From assembly GCF_000156235.1 (NCBI RefSeq), contig NZ_DS996811.1, positions 124,001 to 188,000 on the forward strand: a stretch of DNA of 64,000 bases. The letters are read 5' to 3'. Position numbers and translations under genes: made by a program. Source of the stretch: Pseudovibrio sp000156235 (GTDB taxonomy: Bacteria; Pseudomonadota; Alphaproteobacteria; Rhizobiales; Stappiaceae). The notes under the pieces are model-generated. The model searched no databases and was not told the DNA's origin. It saw only the letters and a list, made by a program, of their open reading frames with translations. Of the stretch, positions 33,076-41,731 are shown piece by piece. The first letter of the stretch is position 1. Each line of letters opens with the position of its first letter.

Positions 33076-34776
33076 ATGAGCAGTTTTGAAATACTTCTAC
33101 ACCTTGCTGCAGGTATTTCCCTATTGTTTTGGGCAACCAGAATGATCCGGACTGGCGTTGAGCGCGCGGTTGGCCAGAAGTTTCAGGGCTGGATGCAGCA
33201 GGCCTCCAAAAACCGTTACACTAGCTTCACCACCGGCTTTCTGGTTTCCATCATTTTGCAAAGTGCGACGGCAACGGCCATTCTTGCCCGCGGGTTCATC
33301 AGCAAAGGCTCCATCACACTGGCCGCAGGCCTCGCCATCATGCTGGGGGCGGATCTGGGCTCCACGATGGTCGTGCAGGTGCTTTCCCTTGACCTGAGCT
33401 GGCTGCTGCCGGTCTGTCTCGTTGTGGGTGGCGCTTTGTTCTCCCGCGGCAGTACGCGCACCATGCGCCAGACAGGCCGTATCATTATCGGTGTGGGCCA
33501 GATGTTGATCGCACTGTCCTTCATCAGCATGGCTTCTGAACCTCTGCGCGAAAGTGGCTCACTGCCAGTCATCTTAAACTTGCTGATTGGTGATCCGTTT
33601 GTGGCAATCATCACCGCTGCTGCCCTCACATGGCTATTGCACTCTTCTGTTGCTGTTGTGCTGATGATCATGACACTGGCAAGCACCGGTGTTCTGCCGA
33701 TGGAAGGCGCACTGCTCTTCATTCTGGGTGCCAACATCGGCTCCAGCATTATTCCACTGGTGTTGACCATGAGCGACAGTGCAGAAGTGCGCCGTGTTCC
33801 ACTTGGCAACATGATCTTCCGTGTGGCTGGCGTGCTGATCACCCTGCTTCTTATGCGCTTTGATGTGCTCACCATCGATATGCTGGGTGACGACCCTGCC
33901 CGCGCCATCGCCAACTTCCACAGTGGTTTCAACCTGGGCGTCGTCCTGCTCGGCATTCCAACAATCGGCCTTGTGGCTCGACTAACCAAGCTCATCATTT
34001 CCGATAGTGCTGGCCAATCAGAGGAAGACGCCGTCATGGAACGTCTCAGCCTGCTGGACCGTAAGCTGCTGGAAACGCCTGACCTTGCCTTCAATGCTGC
34101 CACGCGCGAAATGCTGCATATGAGCGAGAAGGTGGAAGCCATGCTGCGCGGCGTGATGGTGGTGTTCCGGGGGGATGATGCGCAAACAGCCAAGCGGCTG
34201 ATGAAGATGGATGATGAGATCGATGATCTGCACCGTTCTATCAAAGAATACCTGACGGATGTAACCACCCAGTCCATGAGCGATGAGGACTATCAAAAGT
34301 ATACTGAGCTCATGAACTACTGCGTCTGTCTGGAACAGATGGGTGACGTCATTCAGCGTAATCTGCTGGTGCTGGCTGAGAAGATCTCCGGCCTGAACAA
34401 GGAATTCTCTCAGGAAGGCTGGAAGGAAATTAAGGACCTGCACGCCGCTGTGCTGCAAAACCTGCAGATCTCCCTGCGCGTGCTCATCACCCGCGATCCG
34501 GATCTGGCACGGGATCTTGTTTCCCGCAAAGTGCTGGTGCGTGAGCTGGAGTACAAGAGCCGCGAAGCACACCTGCGTCGCCTGAGTCAGAACCGCAAAT
34601 CCAGTCGGACCACCAGCTCCATCCATCTGGAAACCATCAGCGATCTGAAGTACCTGAACGCGCTGTTGACCACCGTGGCCTACCCAATTGTTGAGGGCGA
34701 AGGTGAGCTGCTGCGCAGCCGATTGGCCAACGAACCGCAAAAAAGTCAAAGTGACATGCTACCCGCTGCCACCTGA
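33076..34776 (+). CDS. Na/Pi cotransporter family protein with PhoU-like C-terminal domain
   Basis: This 566-residue protein has an N-terminal membrane half with two inverted repeats typical of the NptA/YjbB family: 'STTSFTTGFLVSIILQSATATA'-like QSATAT around residue 60 and the matching WLLHSSVAVVLMIM near 180, each followed by a Gly-rich helix (GADLGST and GANIGSS). The C-terminal 230 residues are helical and PhoU-like (EKVEAMLRGVMVVFRG, 'MNYCVCLEQMGDVIQRNLLV'). The family moves phosphate with sodium, often outward. ATG 33076 is preferred over GTG 33073 because GGAGG lies five bases upstream. It is followed 100 bases later by the NO reductase gene. Confidence 0.86.
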   Translation: MSSFEILLHLAAGISLLFWATRMIRTGVERAVGQKFQGWMQQASKNRYTSFTTGFLVSIILQSATATAILARGFISKGSITLAAGLAIMLGADLGSTMVVQVLSLDLSWLLPVCLVVGGALFSRGSTRTMRQTGRIIIGVGQMLIALSFISMASEPLRESGSLPVILNLLIGDPFVAIITAAALTWLLHSSVAVVLMIMTLASTGVLPMEGALLFILGANIGSSIIPLVLTMSDSAEVRRVPLGNMIFRVAGVLITLLLMRFDVLTIDMLGDDPARAIANFHSGFNLGVVLLGIPTIGLVARLTKLIISDSAGQSEEDAVMERLSLLDRKLLETPDLAFNAATREMLHMSEKVEAMLRGVMVVFRGDDAQTAKRLMKMDDEIDDLHRSIKEYLTDVTTQSMSDEDYQKYTELMNYCVCLEQMGDVIQRNLLVLAEKISGLNKEFSQEGWKEIKDLHAAVLQNLQISLRVLITRDPDLARDLVSRKVLVRELEYKSREAHLRRLSQNRKSSRTTSSIHLETISDLKYLNALLTTVAYPIVEGEGELLRSRLANEPQKSQSDMLPAAT

Positions 34777-34810
34777 ACGCCTCTCCTAACTTTGAGGGAG
34801 GCACGGCCTG

Positions 34811-34831
34811 AATCAGATTGATAATCTGATT
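34811..34831. promoter_or_regulatory. perfect dyad operator upstream of the NO reductase gene
   Basis: AATCAGATT (34811-34819), then GAT, then AATCTGATT (34823-34831) is a perfect 9+9 inverted repeat, 46 bases before the norB start codon. Its place and AT-rich dyad form fit a nitric-oxide- or redox-responsive repressor/activator site (NsrR, NnrR or similar). Which protein binds is inference. Confidence 0.6.
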
Positions 34832-34877
34832 TGAAACGCAAGCCAGTGTTTCCCCCGAAGGTCAGGAGCAGCAAGCC

Positions 34878-37184
34878 ATGTTTGACAAGGACTATGATGT
34901 AACCTTTTCACTCAAACGGCTTTGGATACTTCTCGGCGTAGGTATGGTCCTCGCCTTTGGTGTCCTTCTCTTTTTTGGCGCTGAAATCTACCGCATGAAA
35001 CCACCTATTCCCAATATGGTGGTCTCAGACAGCGGCGATGTGATTTACACGAAAGATGATATCGAAGAAGGCCAGAACGTCTGGCAATCTCTGGGCGGTA
35101 TGCAGCAAGGCAGCATCTGGGGGCATGGCAGCTACGTGGCGCCAGACTGGTCCACGGACTGGCTGCACAGAGAAGCGCTGGCACTGCGGGATGTTTTTCA
35201 CCGGGCACGGGTCGGCACAGGCTACACCCCGCCAAGCGATGAGCAAAAAGCTTTCCTTCAGGTTCTCATTGAAGAGGAGATGCGGCGCAATCGCTACAAT
35301 CCTGCCAATGAGACCATTACCATTTCAGATGATCGGGCTACGGCCGTCAAACAGGTGGAAGATCATTTCACACGGCTGTTTGCCTCCTTCGACAACATCG
35401 ACGGGCAAAACCTTCGCGATGATTATGCCTTTCCTCCCAACATTCTGATCACTCCCGAACAAGCCCAAAAACTCTCCGCCTTCTTCTTCTGGACCTCCTG
35501 GAGTTCGGTAACCAACCGTCCAGATGACACCATCACCTACACCAGCAACTGGCCCCATGAACCACTGGTTGGCAATCAACCAAGCGGTGCTGCGTTCATT
35601 TGGACCATCATCAGCATTCTCCTGCTGCTTGGCTGTGCTGGTGCGCTGTGCTTCTACTACGTCCGCCAATACGATCTGTGGCGCGAGCGGATCATTCCGG
35701 AAGGCGGCGCTGCCGCGAAAAACCCTCTGGCGAATGTGAAGATAACCCCTTCTATGCGGGCGACAGCCAAATACTTCTGGGTGGTTGTGGGCCTCATGAT
35801 CGCGCAGGTCGCGCTTGGCATCCTCACGGCGCACTATGCTGTTGAAGGTCAGGATCTTTATGGCATTCCGCTGGCAGAGATCATTCCTTACTCCATCTCT
35901 CGCACCTGGCACACGCAGCTCGCTGTGTTCTGGATCGCGACAGCCTGGTTGGGCACAGGCCTGTTCATGGCCCCGCTGCTTTCCGGCAAGGATCCCGCCT
36001 ATCAGACACTCGGTGTCAACTTCCTCTGGATTTGTCTGATCATCATCGTGGTGGGCTCGTTTGCGGGTGAGTGGCTCGGGGTGAACCAGTTCTTCTCCCG
36101 CACCATGAATTTCTGGTTCGGTCATCAGGGCTATGAGTATGTTGATCTGGGTCGTTTCTGGCAGATCTTCCTCTTCATCGGGCTCCTGCTCTGGCTGGTA
36201 CTTGTGCTGCGTGCGCTTTATCCGGCCCTAAAAGGCGGCCACAACCGCAGCCTCATTGCCTTGACGTTGCTCTCAGCCACCGCGATCGGCTTGCTCTACG
36301 GTGCCGGTCTGTTCTGGGGGCAGAACTCGCATATCAGCGTTATGGAATACTGGCGCTGGTGGGTGGTGCATTTGTGGGTCGAGGGTGTCTTTGAGGTGTT
36401 CGCGACAGCCATCATCGCACTCATCTTCGTCAACCTGAAGCTGCTCCGGGCCTCCACTGCAGCGGTTGCAGTGATCTTCGCCACCATCATCTTCATGTCC
36501 GGCGGTGTTCTGGGCACGTTCCACCACCTCTATTGGAGCGGCACACCGATTGGCGTGCTGGCGCTGGGGGCCGTATTCTCAGCGCTGGAAGTTGTGCCAC
36601 TGCTGGTCATTGGCTTTGAGGCCTACCAGACCCATAAACTAGAGCAGAACACCAAGTGGATCGAGCACTACAAATGGCCGCTCAACTTCTTCGCTTCTGT
36701 TCTGTTCTGGAACCTTGTTGGCGCCGGTTTGCTCGGCTTCTTCATCAACCCACCATTGGCGCTCTATTACATGCAGGGCCTCAACTCCACACCGGCGCAC
36801 GGTCATGCGGCCATGTTCGGGGTTTATGGATTACTGGGCATTGGCTTGATGCTGTTCTGCCTGCGCTCACTCATTCCCGACAATCGGTGGAGTGACAAGT
36901 GGCTGCAGCAGGCGTTCTGGGGGCTCAACATCGGTCTGGCCATGATGTTGGCGCTCTCACTGATCCCGCAGGGCATCTATCAGGCATATATCAGCTTTAC
37001 TGAGAGCTACTGGCTTGCGCGCGCTCCGGAGACAATCCACGGTCCGGTGATGACCGCATTGGTCTGGGCCCGCGTACCGGGAGACCTGGTCTTCGGCTGG
37101 GGTATCTTCGCCATCGTCATGTTCATGTATCGCGCTTACTTTGGGGAACCTATCAACGAGAAAGAACAGGCGGCAAAAGCCTGA
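34878..37184 (+). CDS. norB: quinol-dependent nitric oxide reductase (qNOR, single-subunit NorB/NorZ)
   Basis: This 768-residue protein is the fused, quinol-oxidising form of nitric oxide reductase. An N-terminal membrane anchor (residues about 16-35) is followed by a periplasmic domain (about 40-230, 'GDVIYTKDDIEEGQNVWQSL') that resembles NorC but has no CxxCH. The heme-copper oxidase-like core has about twelve helices, with heme/FeB ligand His in 'ISRTWHTQLAVFWIAT', 'WVVHLWVEGVFEVF', 'GTFHHLYWSG' and 'THGHAAMFGVYGLLG'-like PAHGHAAMFG. It reduces NO to N2O in the inner membrane with electrons from quinol, as detoxification or denitrification. No other denitrification gene is nearby, so NO defence is likely. 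Confidence 0.92.
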   Translation: MFDKDYDVTFSLKRLWILLGVGMVLAFGVLLFFGAEIYRMKPPIPNMVVSDSGDVIYTKDDIEEGQNVWQSLGGMQQGSIWGHGSYVAPDWSTDWLHREALALRDVFHRARVGTGYTPPSDEQKAFLQVLIEEEMRRNRYNPANETITISDDRATAVKQVEDHFTRLFASFDNIDGQNLRDDYAFPPNILITPEQAQKLSAFFFWTSWSSVTNRPDDTITYTSNWPHEPLVGNQPSGAAFIWTIISILLLLGCAGALCFYYVRQYDLWRERIIPEGGAAAKNPLANVKITPSMRATAKYFWVVVGLMIAQVALGILTAHYAVEGQDLYGIPLAEIIPYSISRTWHTQLAVFWIATAWLGTGLFMAPLLSGKDPAYQTLGVNFLWICLIIIVVGSFAGEWLGVNQFFSRTMNFWFGHQGYEYVDLGRFWQIFLFIGLLLWLVLVLRALYPALKGGHNRSLIALTLLSATAIGLLYGAGLFWGQNSHISVMEYWRWWVVHLWVEGVFEVFATAIIALIFVNLKLLRASTAAVAVIFATIIFMSGGVLGTFHHLYWSGTPIGVLALGAVFSALEVVPLLVIGFEAYQTHKLEQNTKWIEHYKWPLNFFASVLFWNLVGAGLLGFFINPPLALYYMQGLNSTPAHGHAAMFGVYGLLGIGLMLFCLRSLIPDNRWSDKWLQQAFWGLNIGLAMMLALSLIPQGIYQAYISFTESYWLARAPETIHGPVMTALVWARVPGDLVFGWGIFAIVMFMYRAYFGEPINEKEQAAKA

Positions 37185-37216
37185 TTATCAGTTCTTGTAG
37201 TCTGCTACATGATGAC

Positions 37217-37253
37217 TTTTGAGCCTCGCCCGCTTAGCCGGCGAGGCTCAAAA
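37217..37253. other. 14-pair perfect inverted repeat after norB with T tract on the inner side
   Basis: TTTTGAGCCTCGCC (37217-37230) and GGCGAGGCTCAAAA (37240-37253) form a perfect stem with a nine-base loop, 33 bases after the norB stop. The stem includes the T and A tracts, so no unpaired U tract follows on either strand. It may still end transcription or may stabilise the 3' end of the mRNA. Confidence 0.6.
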
Positions 37254-37408
37254 ACGTAGCGGCCTAAGCCATTTGTGGCGCCTCGGCAACACATGCATTC
37301 ATTCTGTGTATAGCCATGTGCATCGCGTAAAAGTGTCTCTACAACCTTTGATAGCTATATATACTGATTTCGATTTTTAGTTTTATTTCCGTAAGGTACA
37401 TTTTCTAA

Positions 37409-38821
37409 TTGCTTAGATTTCCGCTGTTTCATCATGAACTGACGCGGGTTCTGCGCATTTCAGGTCCATTAATGCTGGCTATGTCTGGCCGGACTCTGAT
37501 GATGATTGTAGATCGACTGTGTCTCGCCGCCTACTCAGAACAGACGCTCACGGCTTCCGGCCCCGCTGTCTTCATGGGCATGTCCGCAATCTCTTTCTTC
37601 TCTGGTGTCACGCAGATTGGCCGCTCGGTTATTGCTGAAGCATATGCACGCAGCGGGATTGAAGCGGCCCACAAAATGGGAGGCAGGCTGTTTGCCGTCG
37701 CCATTCTGTGCGTGTTGGGCCTCATTCTCACATTGCCGTTGCTGATGAACATCTCCCAGCTCAGCGGCAGACCAGACGAAGTGGTTGCGCTGGAAAATGT
37801 CTACCTCAGCTGGGCCATGCTGTTTGGCTCCATCATGATTTTGGATAGTGCTGCCAGCTGTTACTTCGGCGCCATCGGCAACACCCGCCTCATCTTCAAA
37901 GCCAGCCTTGCAGGGCAACTGGTCGCCATGCCCATGACTTATCTGCTGGTGTTTGGTGCCTATGGCTTTCCGGAGCTGGGCATGGCTGGGTCTGCCATTG
38001 GCACAGTCCTCGGCTCACTTGCGGTGCTGATTGTCTATCTCCGAAAAACACCCCGCGCCTTGCGGGTTGCGGCCTGGAAAGAAGCCCGGGCCTTGCTCAG
38101 CAAATCCCGGCGAGCGCTCGACGTCCTCGCCCTATTCAAGCGTGGCATGCCCCTTGGCGCCCATGACAGCACGGATGAGATCGGCAACACGGCAATCATC
38201 TGGGCCGTCGCCATTGTGGGCACCACGGCGCTGGCTGCCAACAACTTCAACGTCATCCTCAATTACATCGGCATCGTGCCTGTGGTTGGTATTGCCAATG
38301 GGGCGACAATCCTATCCTCACAGGCTATTGGCCGCAATCAGTATGATCGCATTCCCAAGATCATCAGCGCCTCGCTGTTTGTCGCGTTTTCGTATGTGGC
38401 GATTGTCACGGTGATCCTGCAAAGCTTTGACCGGGAGATCACCTCACTGTTCTCCCTTGGCAGTTACGGGCAGGATATCTTCGAGCTCTCCGTCTCCGTC
38501 ACTTCGCACATCTGGTACTATGCGGTTGCGTTTGCTGTGTCTTTCATCGCCAGCGGCATGTTGCAGAGTTTTCATCAGAACACGTTTGTCTTCAAAACCC
38601 GTATCCTCACTATGTGGTTCGGCAGCGTTCCGGCCTCGTACCTGATCGCGTACAACTGGAGCATCGAGGAAGGGGCGCTTCAGCTCATCTGGATCTCGCT
38701 GAGCACCTTTGAACTCGCTCTCGGCCTGCTGTTCACCGCCAAGATCTTCTCATGCCTGAGAGACCGCAATGTCCCCGGAGATCTATGGGAAACACCAATT
38801 AAGAGAACAGAGGTCACTTAA
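37409..38821 (+). CDS. MATE-family multidrug/sodium antiporter
   Basis: This 470-residue inner-membrane protein has about twelve helices and the MATE halves: 'LRISGPLMLAMSGRTLMMIV' then DRLCLAAYSEQTLTA at the start, and 'FKRGMPLGAHDSTDEIGNTA' at the start of the second half, with NNFNVILNYIGIVPVVGIANG. MATE transporters export cationic drugs or metabolites in exchange for Na+ or H+. The start is TTG 37409, since no ATG precedes the first conserved helix, with GTAAGGT about ten bases upstream. It stands alone, 224 bases after norB. Confidence 0.85.
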   Translation: MLRFPLFHHELTRVLRISGPLMLAMSGRTLMMIVDRLCLAAYSEQTLTASGPAVFMGMSAISFFSGVTQIGRSVIAEAYARSGIEAAHKMGGRLFAVAILCVLGLILTLPLLMNISQLSGRPDEVVALENVYLSWAMLFGSIMILDSAASCYFGAIGNTRLIFKASLAGQLVAMPMTYLLVFGAYGFPELGMAGSAIGTVLGSLAVLIVYLRKTPRALRVAAWKEARALLSKSRRALDVLALFKRGMPLGAHDSTDEIGNTAIIWAVAIVGTTALAANNFNVILNYIGIVPVVGIANGATILSSQAIGRNQYDRIPKIISASLFVAFSYVAIVTVILQSFDREITSLFSLGSYGQDIFELSVSVTSHIWYYAVAFAVSFIASGMLQSFHQNTFVFKTRILTMWFGSVPASYLIAYNWSIEEGALQLIWISLSTFELALGLLFTAKIFSCLRDRNVPGDLWETPIKRTEVT

Positions 38822-38824
38822 TCC

Positions 38825-38927
38825 ACAGCTTAATATTAGATTTATCTAATTTATAAAGCTGTCCCTCTGGAAATTTCGGATCAACCGGTTCTACGCTAAC
38901 CGGAGCACGAGCAACTTCGCCCGTGCT
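38825..38927 (+). other. three consecutive hairpins between the MATE gene and the next gene
   Basis: ACAGCTT (38825-38831) with AAGCTGT (38856-38862) encloses ATTAGAT (38835-38841) with ATCTAAT (38844-38850). CCGGTT (38885-38890) pairs with AACCGG (38898-38903), and AGCACG (38904-38909) with CGTGCT (38922-38927). The set may act as terminator or as a structured 5' leader for the gene at 38965. Confidence 0.5.
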
Positions 38928-38964
38928 TCCTTAGCTCAACCTCACAATTTCCAAAGAGTGCATC

Positions 38965-39381
38965 ATGTTTTCTCAAAGCAGTTACCAACGCTTATTCAGG
39001 TTCTTTTGCATCTATGATGTTCTGGCACTGGCACCTTTTGCCATCCCCTTCATCAACAGTGCCCACATAGAAACGTTGAGCAGCCTCAATGTGGCGCTAG
39101 GAGGTCAGACATGGCCTGTTTTTCTGTCAGTTCAACTGCTGTTCGGGCAGATGCTCGGTGTATTGGGAACAGGATGGACGATTTGGCGTTGGCGCAACTT
39201 TTCAGTTTCCATCGGCAGATATGAAGGCATATTGCGGCTCTTCTTCGCCGCCTCCATGCTTTGGGCCTATGCTCTCTCCCATCACCCAATCCTGCTGATG
39301 TTTGCTGTGATCGATGGTGTTGGAGGAGTTCTGCATCTGGCCTCACCGCAAAGGCAGCAGATCAGTCAACGAACAGCATAA
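38965..39381 (+). CDS. small membrane protein of unknown function
   Basis: This 138-residue protein has four predicted membrane helices (about 11-30, 50-70, 88-103 and 106-122). The loop 'WTIWRWRNFSVSIGRYEGIL' between helices two and three is basic and Trp/Arg-rich. It is preceded by the hairpin cluster at 38825-38927 and converges on an XRE regulator gene that ends nine bases away. I recognise no family with certainty. Confidence 0.6.
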   Translation: MFSQSSYQRLFRFFCIYDVLALAPFAIPFINSAHIETLSSLNVALGGQTWPVFLSVQLLFGQMLGVLGTGWTIWRWRNFSVSIGRYEGILRLFFAASMLWAYALSHHPILLMFAVIDGVGGVLHLASPQRQQISQRTA

Positions 39382-39389
39382 CAGCCAGA

Positions 39390-40229
39390 CTACTGAATGA
39401 GCGTCTCAACGTAATCCGCCACATCTCTGGCGTCTACGGAGGCCTCGCGAACAAGCCAATCGAAGTGGTCGGTCAGAGAACTGACCCGCTCCGCTTCCCG
39501 GAAGGCGAGGTAATACTGGCCCACATAAATCACCGCCAGATTGGGACCGAAGATGGTGATGGGGGCGCTGAACACCTTGTGCGCATCAAACAGAAACAAG
39601 CGGAGACGAGGAAACATCTGGCGGCAGGTGTCCGCAACAAACTGTAGTTGTTCACGGCGGGTGTCTTCATCCAGATGCGCATAGTAGCCAATGCCCTGGG
39701 CGCAGGCCTGTATCTCGTGCAGCGGTATGGAGATTTCATAGTCTGACTGGCGTGAGCGTAACCAATCCAGCTGGCCGCGGATGGACCCAACCACTTCTTC
39801 CGCATCCAGCCCGCGAAATGAGGCGTACTCCCAGGCCAGCATTCTGTCTGTTTTTAAGATATCCGGCAGGGTAGCGGGCACATGGCGCACTTTCAGACCG
39901 GTTGCTTCCTTGTGCCAGTTGAGAATCTGCTCATCGACAGAAGAGCGCTCAGCCGGGCTCATGGCCATGGCTGCTGCGATGATGTCACCGGGACGCTCCG
40001 GTCTGTTGGTCAGTCCCAGCAACCAGTCGGCACTCACACCAAGGGACGCAGCAAGGTCTGCCAGCAACTGGCTGTTGGGCAGGCGCGGGATTTCGTTGTT
40101 CAGCAACTGGCCGATGGTCGAGCGATCCACACCGGCATTTCGGGCCAGCTGGCTGCGTGTCACATCCGCCTGCGCCATGGCCTCAGTCAGACGGTTTTTA
40201 AACAAAACAGCCCTGTCACGCTTGTCCAT
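39390..40229 (-). CDS. XRE-family transcriptional regulator with long C-terminal domain
   Basis: This 279-residue protein starts with an HTH_3 domain (about 8-60: 'FKNRLTEAMAQADVTRSQLA', then RNAGVDRSTIGQLL and 'LAASLGVSADWLLGLT'). A linker and a C-terminal domain of about 170 residues follow ('MFPRLRLFLFDAHKVFSAPI', 'VIYVGQYYLAFREAERVSSL') that has no family I recognise but looks like a ligand- or partner-sensing module. ATG 40229 and ATG 40241 are both possible starts; neither has a good ribosome site. Direct repeats at the start (40231-40259) suggest autoregulation. Confidence 0.75.
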   Translation of the reverse strand: MDKRDRAVLFKNRLTEAMAQADVTRSQLARNAGVDRSTIGQLLNNEIPRLPNSQLLADLAASLGVSADWLLGLTNRPERPGDIIAAAMAMSPAERSSVDEQILNWHKEATGLKVRHVPATLPDILKTDRMLAWEYASFRGLDAEEVVGSIRGQLDWLRSRQSDYEISIPLHEIQACAQGIGYYAHLDEDTRREQLQFVADTCRQMFPRLRLFLFDAHKVFSAPITIFGPNLAVIYVGQYYLAFREAERVSSLTDHFDWLVREASVDARDVADYVETLIQ

Positions 40230-40230
40230 C

Positions 40231-40259
40231 AAAATCACCATTGCAGAATAAAATCACCA
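40231..40259. promoter_or_regulatory. tandem direct repeat at the XRE gene start, candidate operator
   Basis: AAAATCACCA occurs at 40231-40240 and again at 40250-40259, 19 bases apart. The first copy is followed by TTGCAG; a further TTGCAG stands at 40271-40276, beyond the second copy. The repeats overlap the 5' end of the XRE gene and lie about 100 bases before the divergent DUF2061 gene. Confidence 0.4.
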
Positions 40260-40355
40260 AAATGAATTTATTGCAGCTCAAATACCAAATGTCCAATCCG
40301 CATTTTTTCCGGTAGCAACGAAGACAGGACTTACATTCTTACCCGGATTTCGCAG

Positions 40356-40592
40356 ATGGATTCAGCCTCACGTATTTTTACAAAATCAGTTACCTGGCAG
40401 GTCATGGGTCTCGTCTCTATGACGTTGATCGGCTTTGTGTTTACCGGCTCAGTCACCGTGGGCGGAAGCATTGCAATTGTCAGCTCCATCCTCGGCTTTA
40501 TCTTCTATTTCCTGCATGAGTTGGTTTGGTCCAACATCAAGTGGGGTCGCAAAATCACTGTCCCGGAAGCCCAGCAGGAGAGCCAGAGCTGA
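40356..40592 (+). CDS. DUF2061 small membrane protein
   Basis: This 78-residue protein matches the DUF2061 pattern: 'RIFTKSVTWQVMGLVSMTLI' (one helix with the conserved K.TWR/Q start), a Gly-rich turn, a second helix 'GGSIAIVSSILGFIFYFL' and the HE.VW..I.WG ending (HELVWSNIKWGRK). Function is unknown; family members often stand next to stress or sulfur genes. Here it is divergent from the XRE regulator and converges on a Nudix gene 12 bases away. Confidence 0.8.
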   Translation: MDSASRIFTKSVTWQVMGLVSMTLIGFVFTGSVTVGGSIAIVSSILGFIFYFLHELVWSNIKWGRKITVPEAQQESQS

Positions 40593-40604
40593 CATTCGGG
40601 AGTG

Positions 40605-41018
40605 CTATTGAAGCGCTCCTTCTTCTTTCAGTTTCTCAAAGACATTTTGGTATTCAGCAAAGGCAAGACCGGGCAGCCCGATCGCTTCTTCAAACGCCAC
40701 CCATCGCACCTCAGAGTGCTCATCGCCCAGGTTCTCAGGCGTGCCCTGCCATTGGTCGACCTTGAACAAGTGAAACGTGATTGAGCCCTCACCACTTGGA
40801 GCAAGGGCAGCAAACTCGAAGATCTTCACAAACCGCTGCGCTTTGACGCCAACTTCCTCGCCAAGCTCTCTCATAAGAGCCTGCTCCAGCGTTTCTCCGG
40901 CTTCAACGTGCCCACCCACAAAGCTCCAGAGGCCGGGATAGTTTTTTCGCGATGCAGAGCGCAGGCCCATAAGAACACGCCCGTTCTGCACCAGCAGGCC
41001 ATTCACAATATCAGTCAT
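40605..41018 (-). CDS. Nudix hydrolase
   Basis: This 137-residue protein has a complete Nudix box, starting GHVEAGETLEQALMRELG and continuing EEVGV (about residues 35-57), which matches G-x5-E-x7-R-E-U-x-E-E-x-G-U. The first strand is 'NGLLVQNGRVLMGLRSASRK'. It hydrolyses a nucleoside diphosphate linked to another group; the real substrate is unknown. It lies 75 bases downstream of the release factor H gene on the same strand, so it may be part of the rtcB-prfH operon, where an RNA- or nucleotide-related role would fit. Confidence 0.85.
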   Translation of the reverse strand: MTDIVNGLLVQNGRVLMGLRSASRKNYPGLWSFVGGHVEAGETLEQALMRELGEEVGVKAQRFVKIFEFAALAPSGEGSITFHLFKVDQWQGTPENLGDEHSEVRWVAFEEAIGLPGLAFAEYQNVFEKLKEEGALQ

Positions 41019-41092
41019 CTTGGTTCTTCACCCCCACATCGAATCTAAGCCCGAAAGCGCCATCATAAAGAGGCGCTTTCGGATTGTTGAGA

Positions 41093-41731
41093 TCAGACTT
41101 CCTTAAACCGCTCTCCTTTGAAGCACCGTACCGGATTGCCGCGTTCCAGTTGGTGGTGGAGCAAGCGTTCAGATTTTCGCAGGCGTGCACCTTCTTCCGC
41201 TGAAAGACCAGAGAGCTTTTCCTGCAAACGCTGCAGGGCAATCTGTTTGTTGCGGTGTTGAGAGCGTTCGTCACGCGCCACAACAGAAAGACCTGTGGGC
41301 ACGTGGGTGACCCGTACCGCACTTTCGGTCTTGTTCTGGTGCTGCCCGCCCGGGCCACCAGCCCGCAGAGTTTCAAAGCGCAGATCTTCTGCGTTGAACT
41401 CTCCGGCTTCTGCTGCAGAGACCGGCAGCTCATAGACGCCGATGAACCAGTTCTGCCGTTTATGGTTGGGGCGAAAGGGGCTCTGGCAGGTCCACTTGAT
41501 CGTGCCGCACCATGCCTTGGCAAAAGTCTTGGCTCCCTCACCCGCAAGTGTCACTTCAGCAGAAGCAACATTTGCGGAAAGGTCAGAGCGCTCCGGATCA
41601 CTGGCAAAGGAGAGCCCAAGCTTTTTTGCTGTTTTCTCCATAGCTGCAACGCTGTGGCAAAGGGCGAGCCTGCATTCCGCAGGCCCGTCTCCGGATGACA
41701 ACAGCAGACGAACGGTTGTTTTTTCCGTCAT
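41093..41731 (-). CDS. prfH: peptide chain release factor H (RF-H)
   Basis: This 212-residue protein lacks the N-terminal and codon-recognition domains of RF1/RF2 and keeps the catalytic domain, with the GGQ motif in LRAGGPGGQHQNKTE (about 117-131) and a basic tail 'RSQHRNKQIALQRLQEKL'. This is the RF-H (PrfH) family. Its start ATG (41731) overlaps the rtcB stop by four bases (ATGA), so the two are translated together. In E. coli strains with this pair, published work links it to rescue of ribosomes whose 16S rRNA was cut in the decoding centre: PrfH would release the stalled peptide and RtcB reseal the RNA. The same role here is inference. Confidence 0.9.
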   Translation of the reverse strand: MTEKTTVRLLLSSGDGPAECRLALCHSVAAMEKTAKKLGLSFASDPERSDLSANVASAEVTLAGEGAKTFAKAWCGTIKWTCQSPFRPNHKRQNWFIGVYELPVSAAEAGEFNAEDLRFETLRAGGPGGQHQNKTESAVRVTHVPTGLSVVARDERSQHRNKQIALQRLQEKLSGLSAEEGARLRKSERLLHHQLERGNPVRCFKGERFKEV

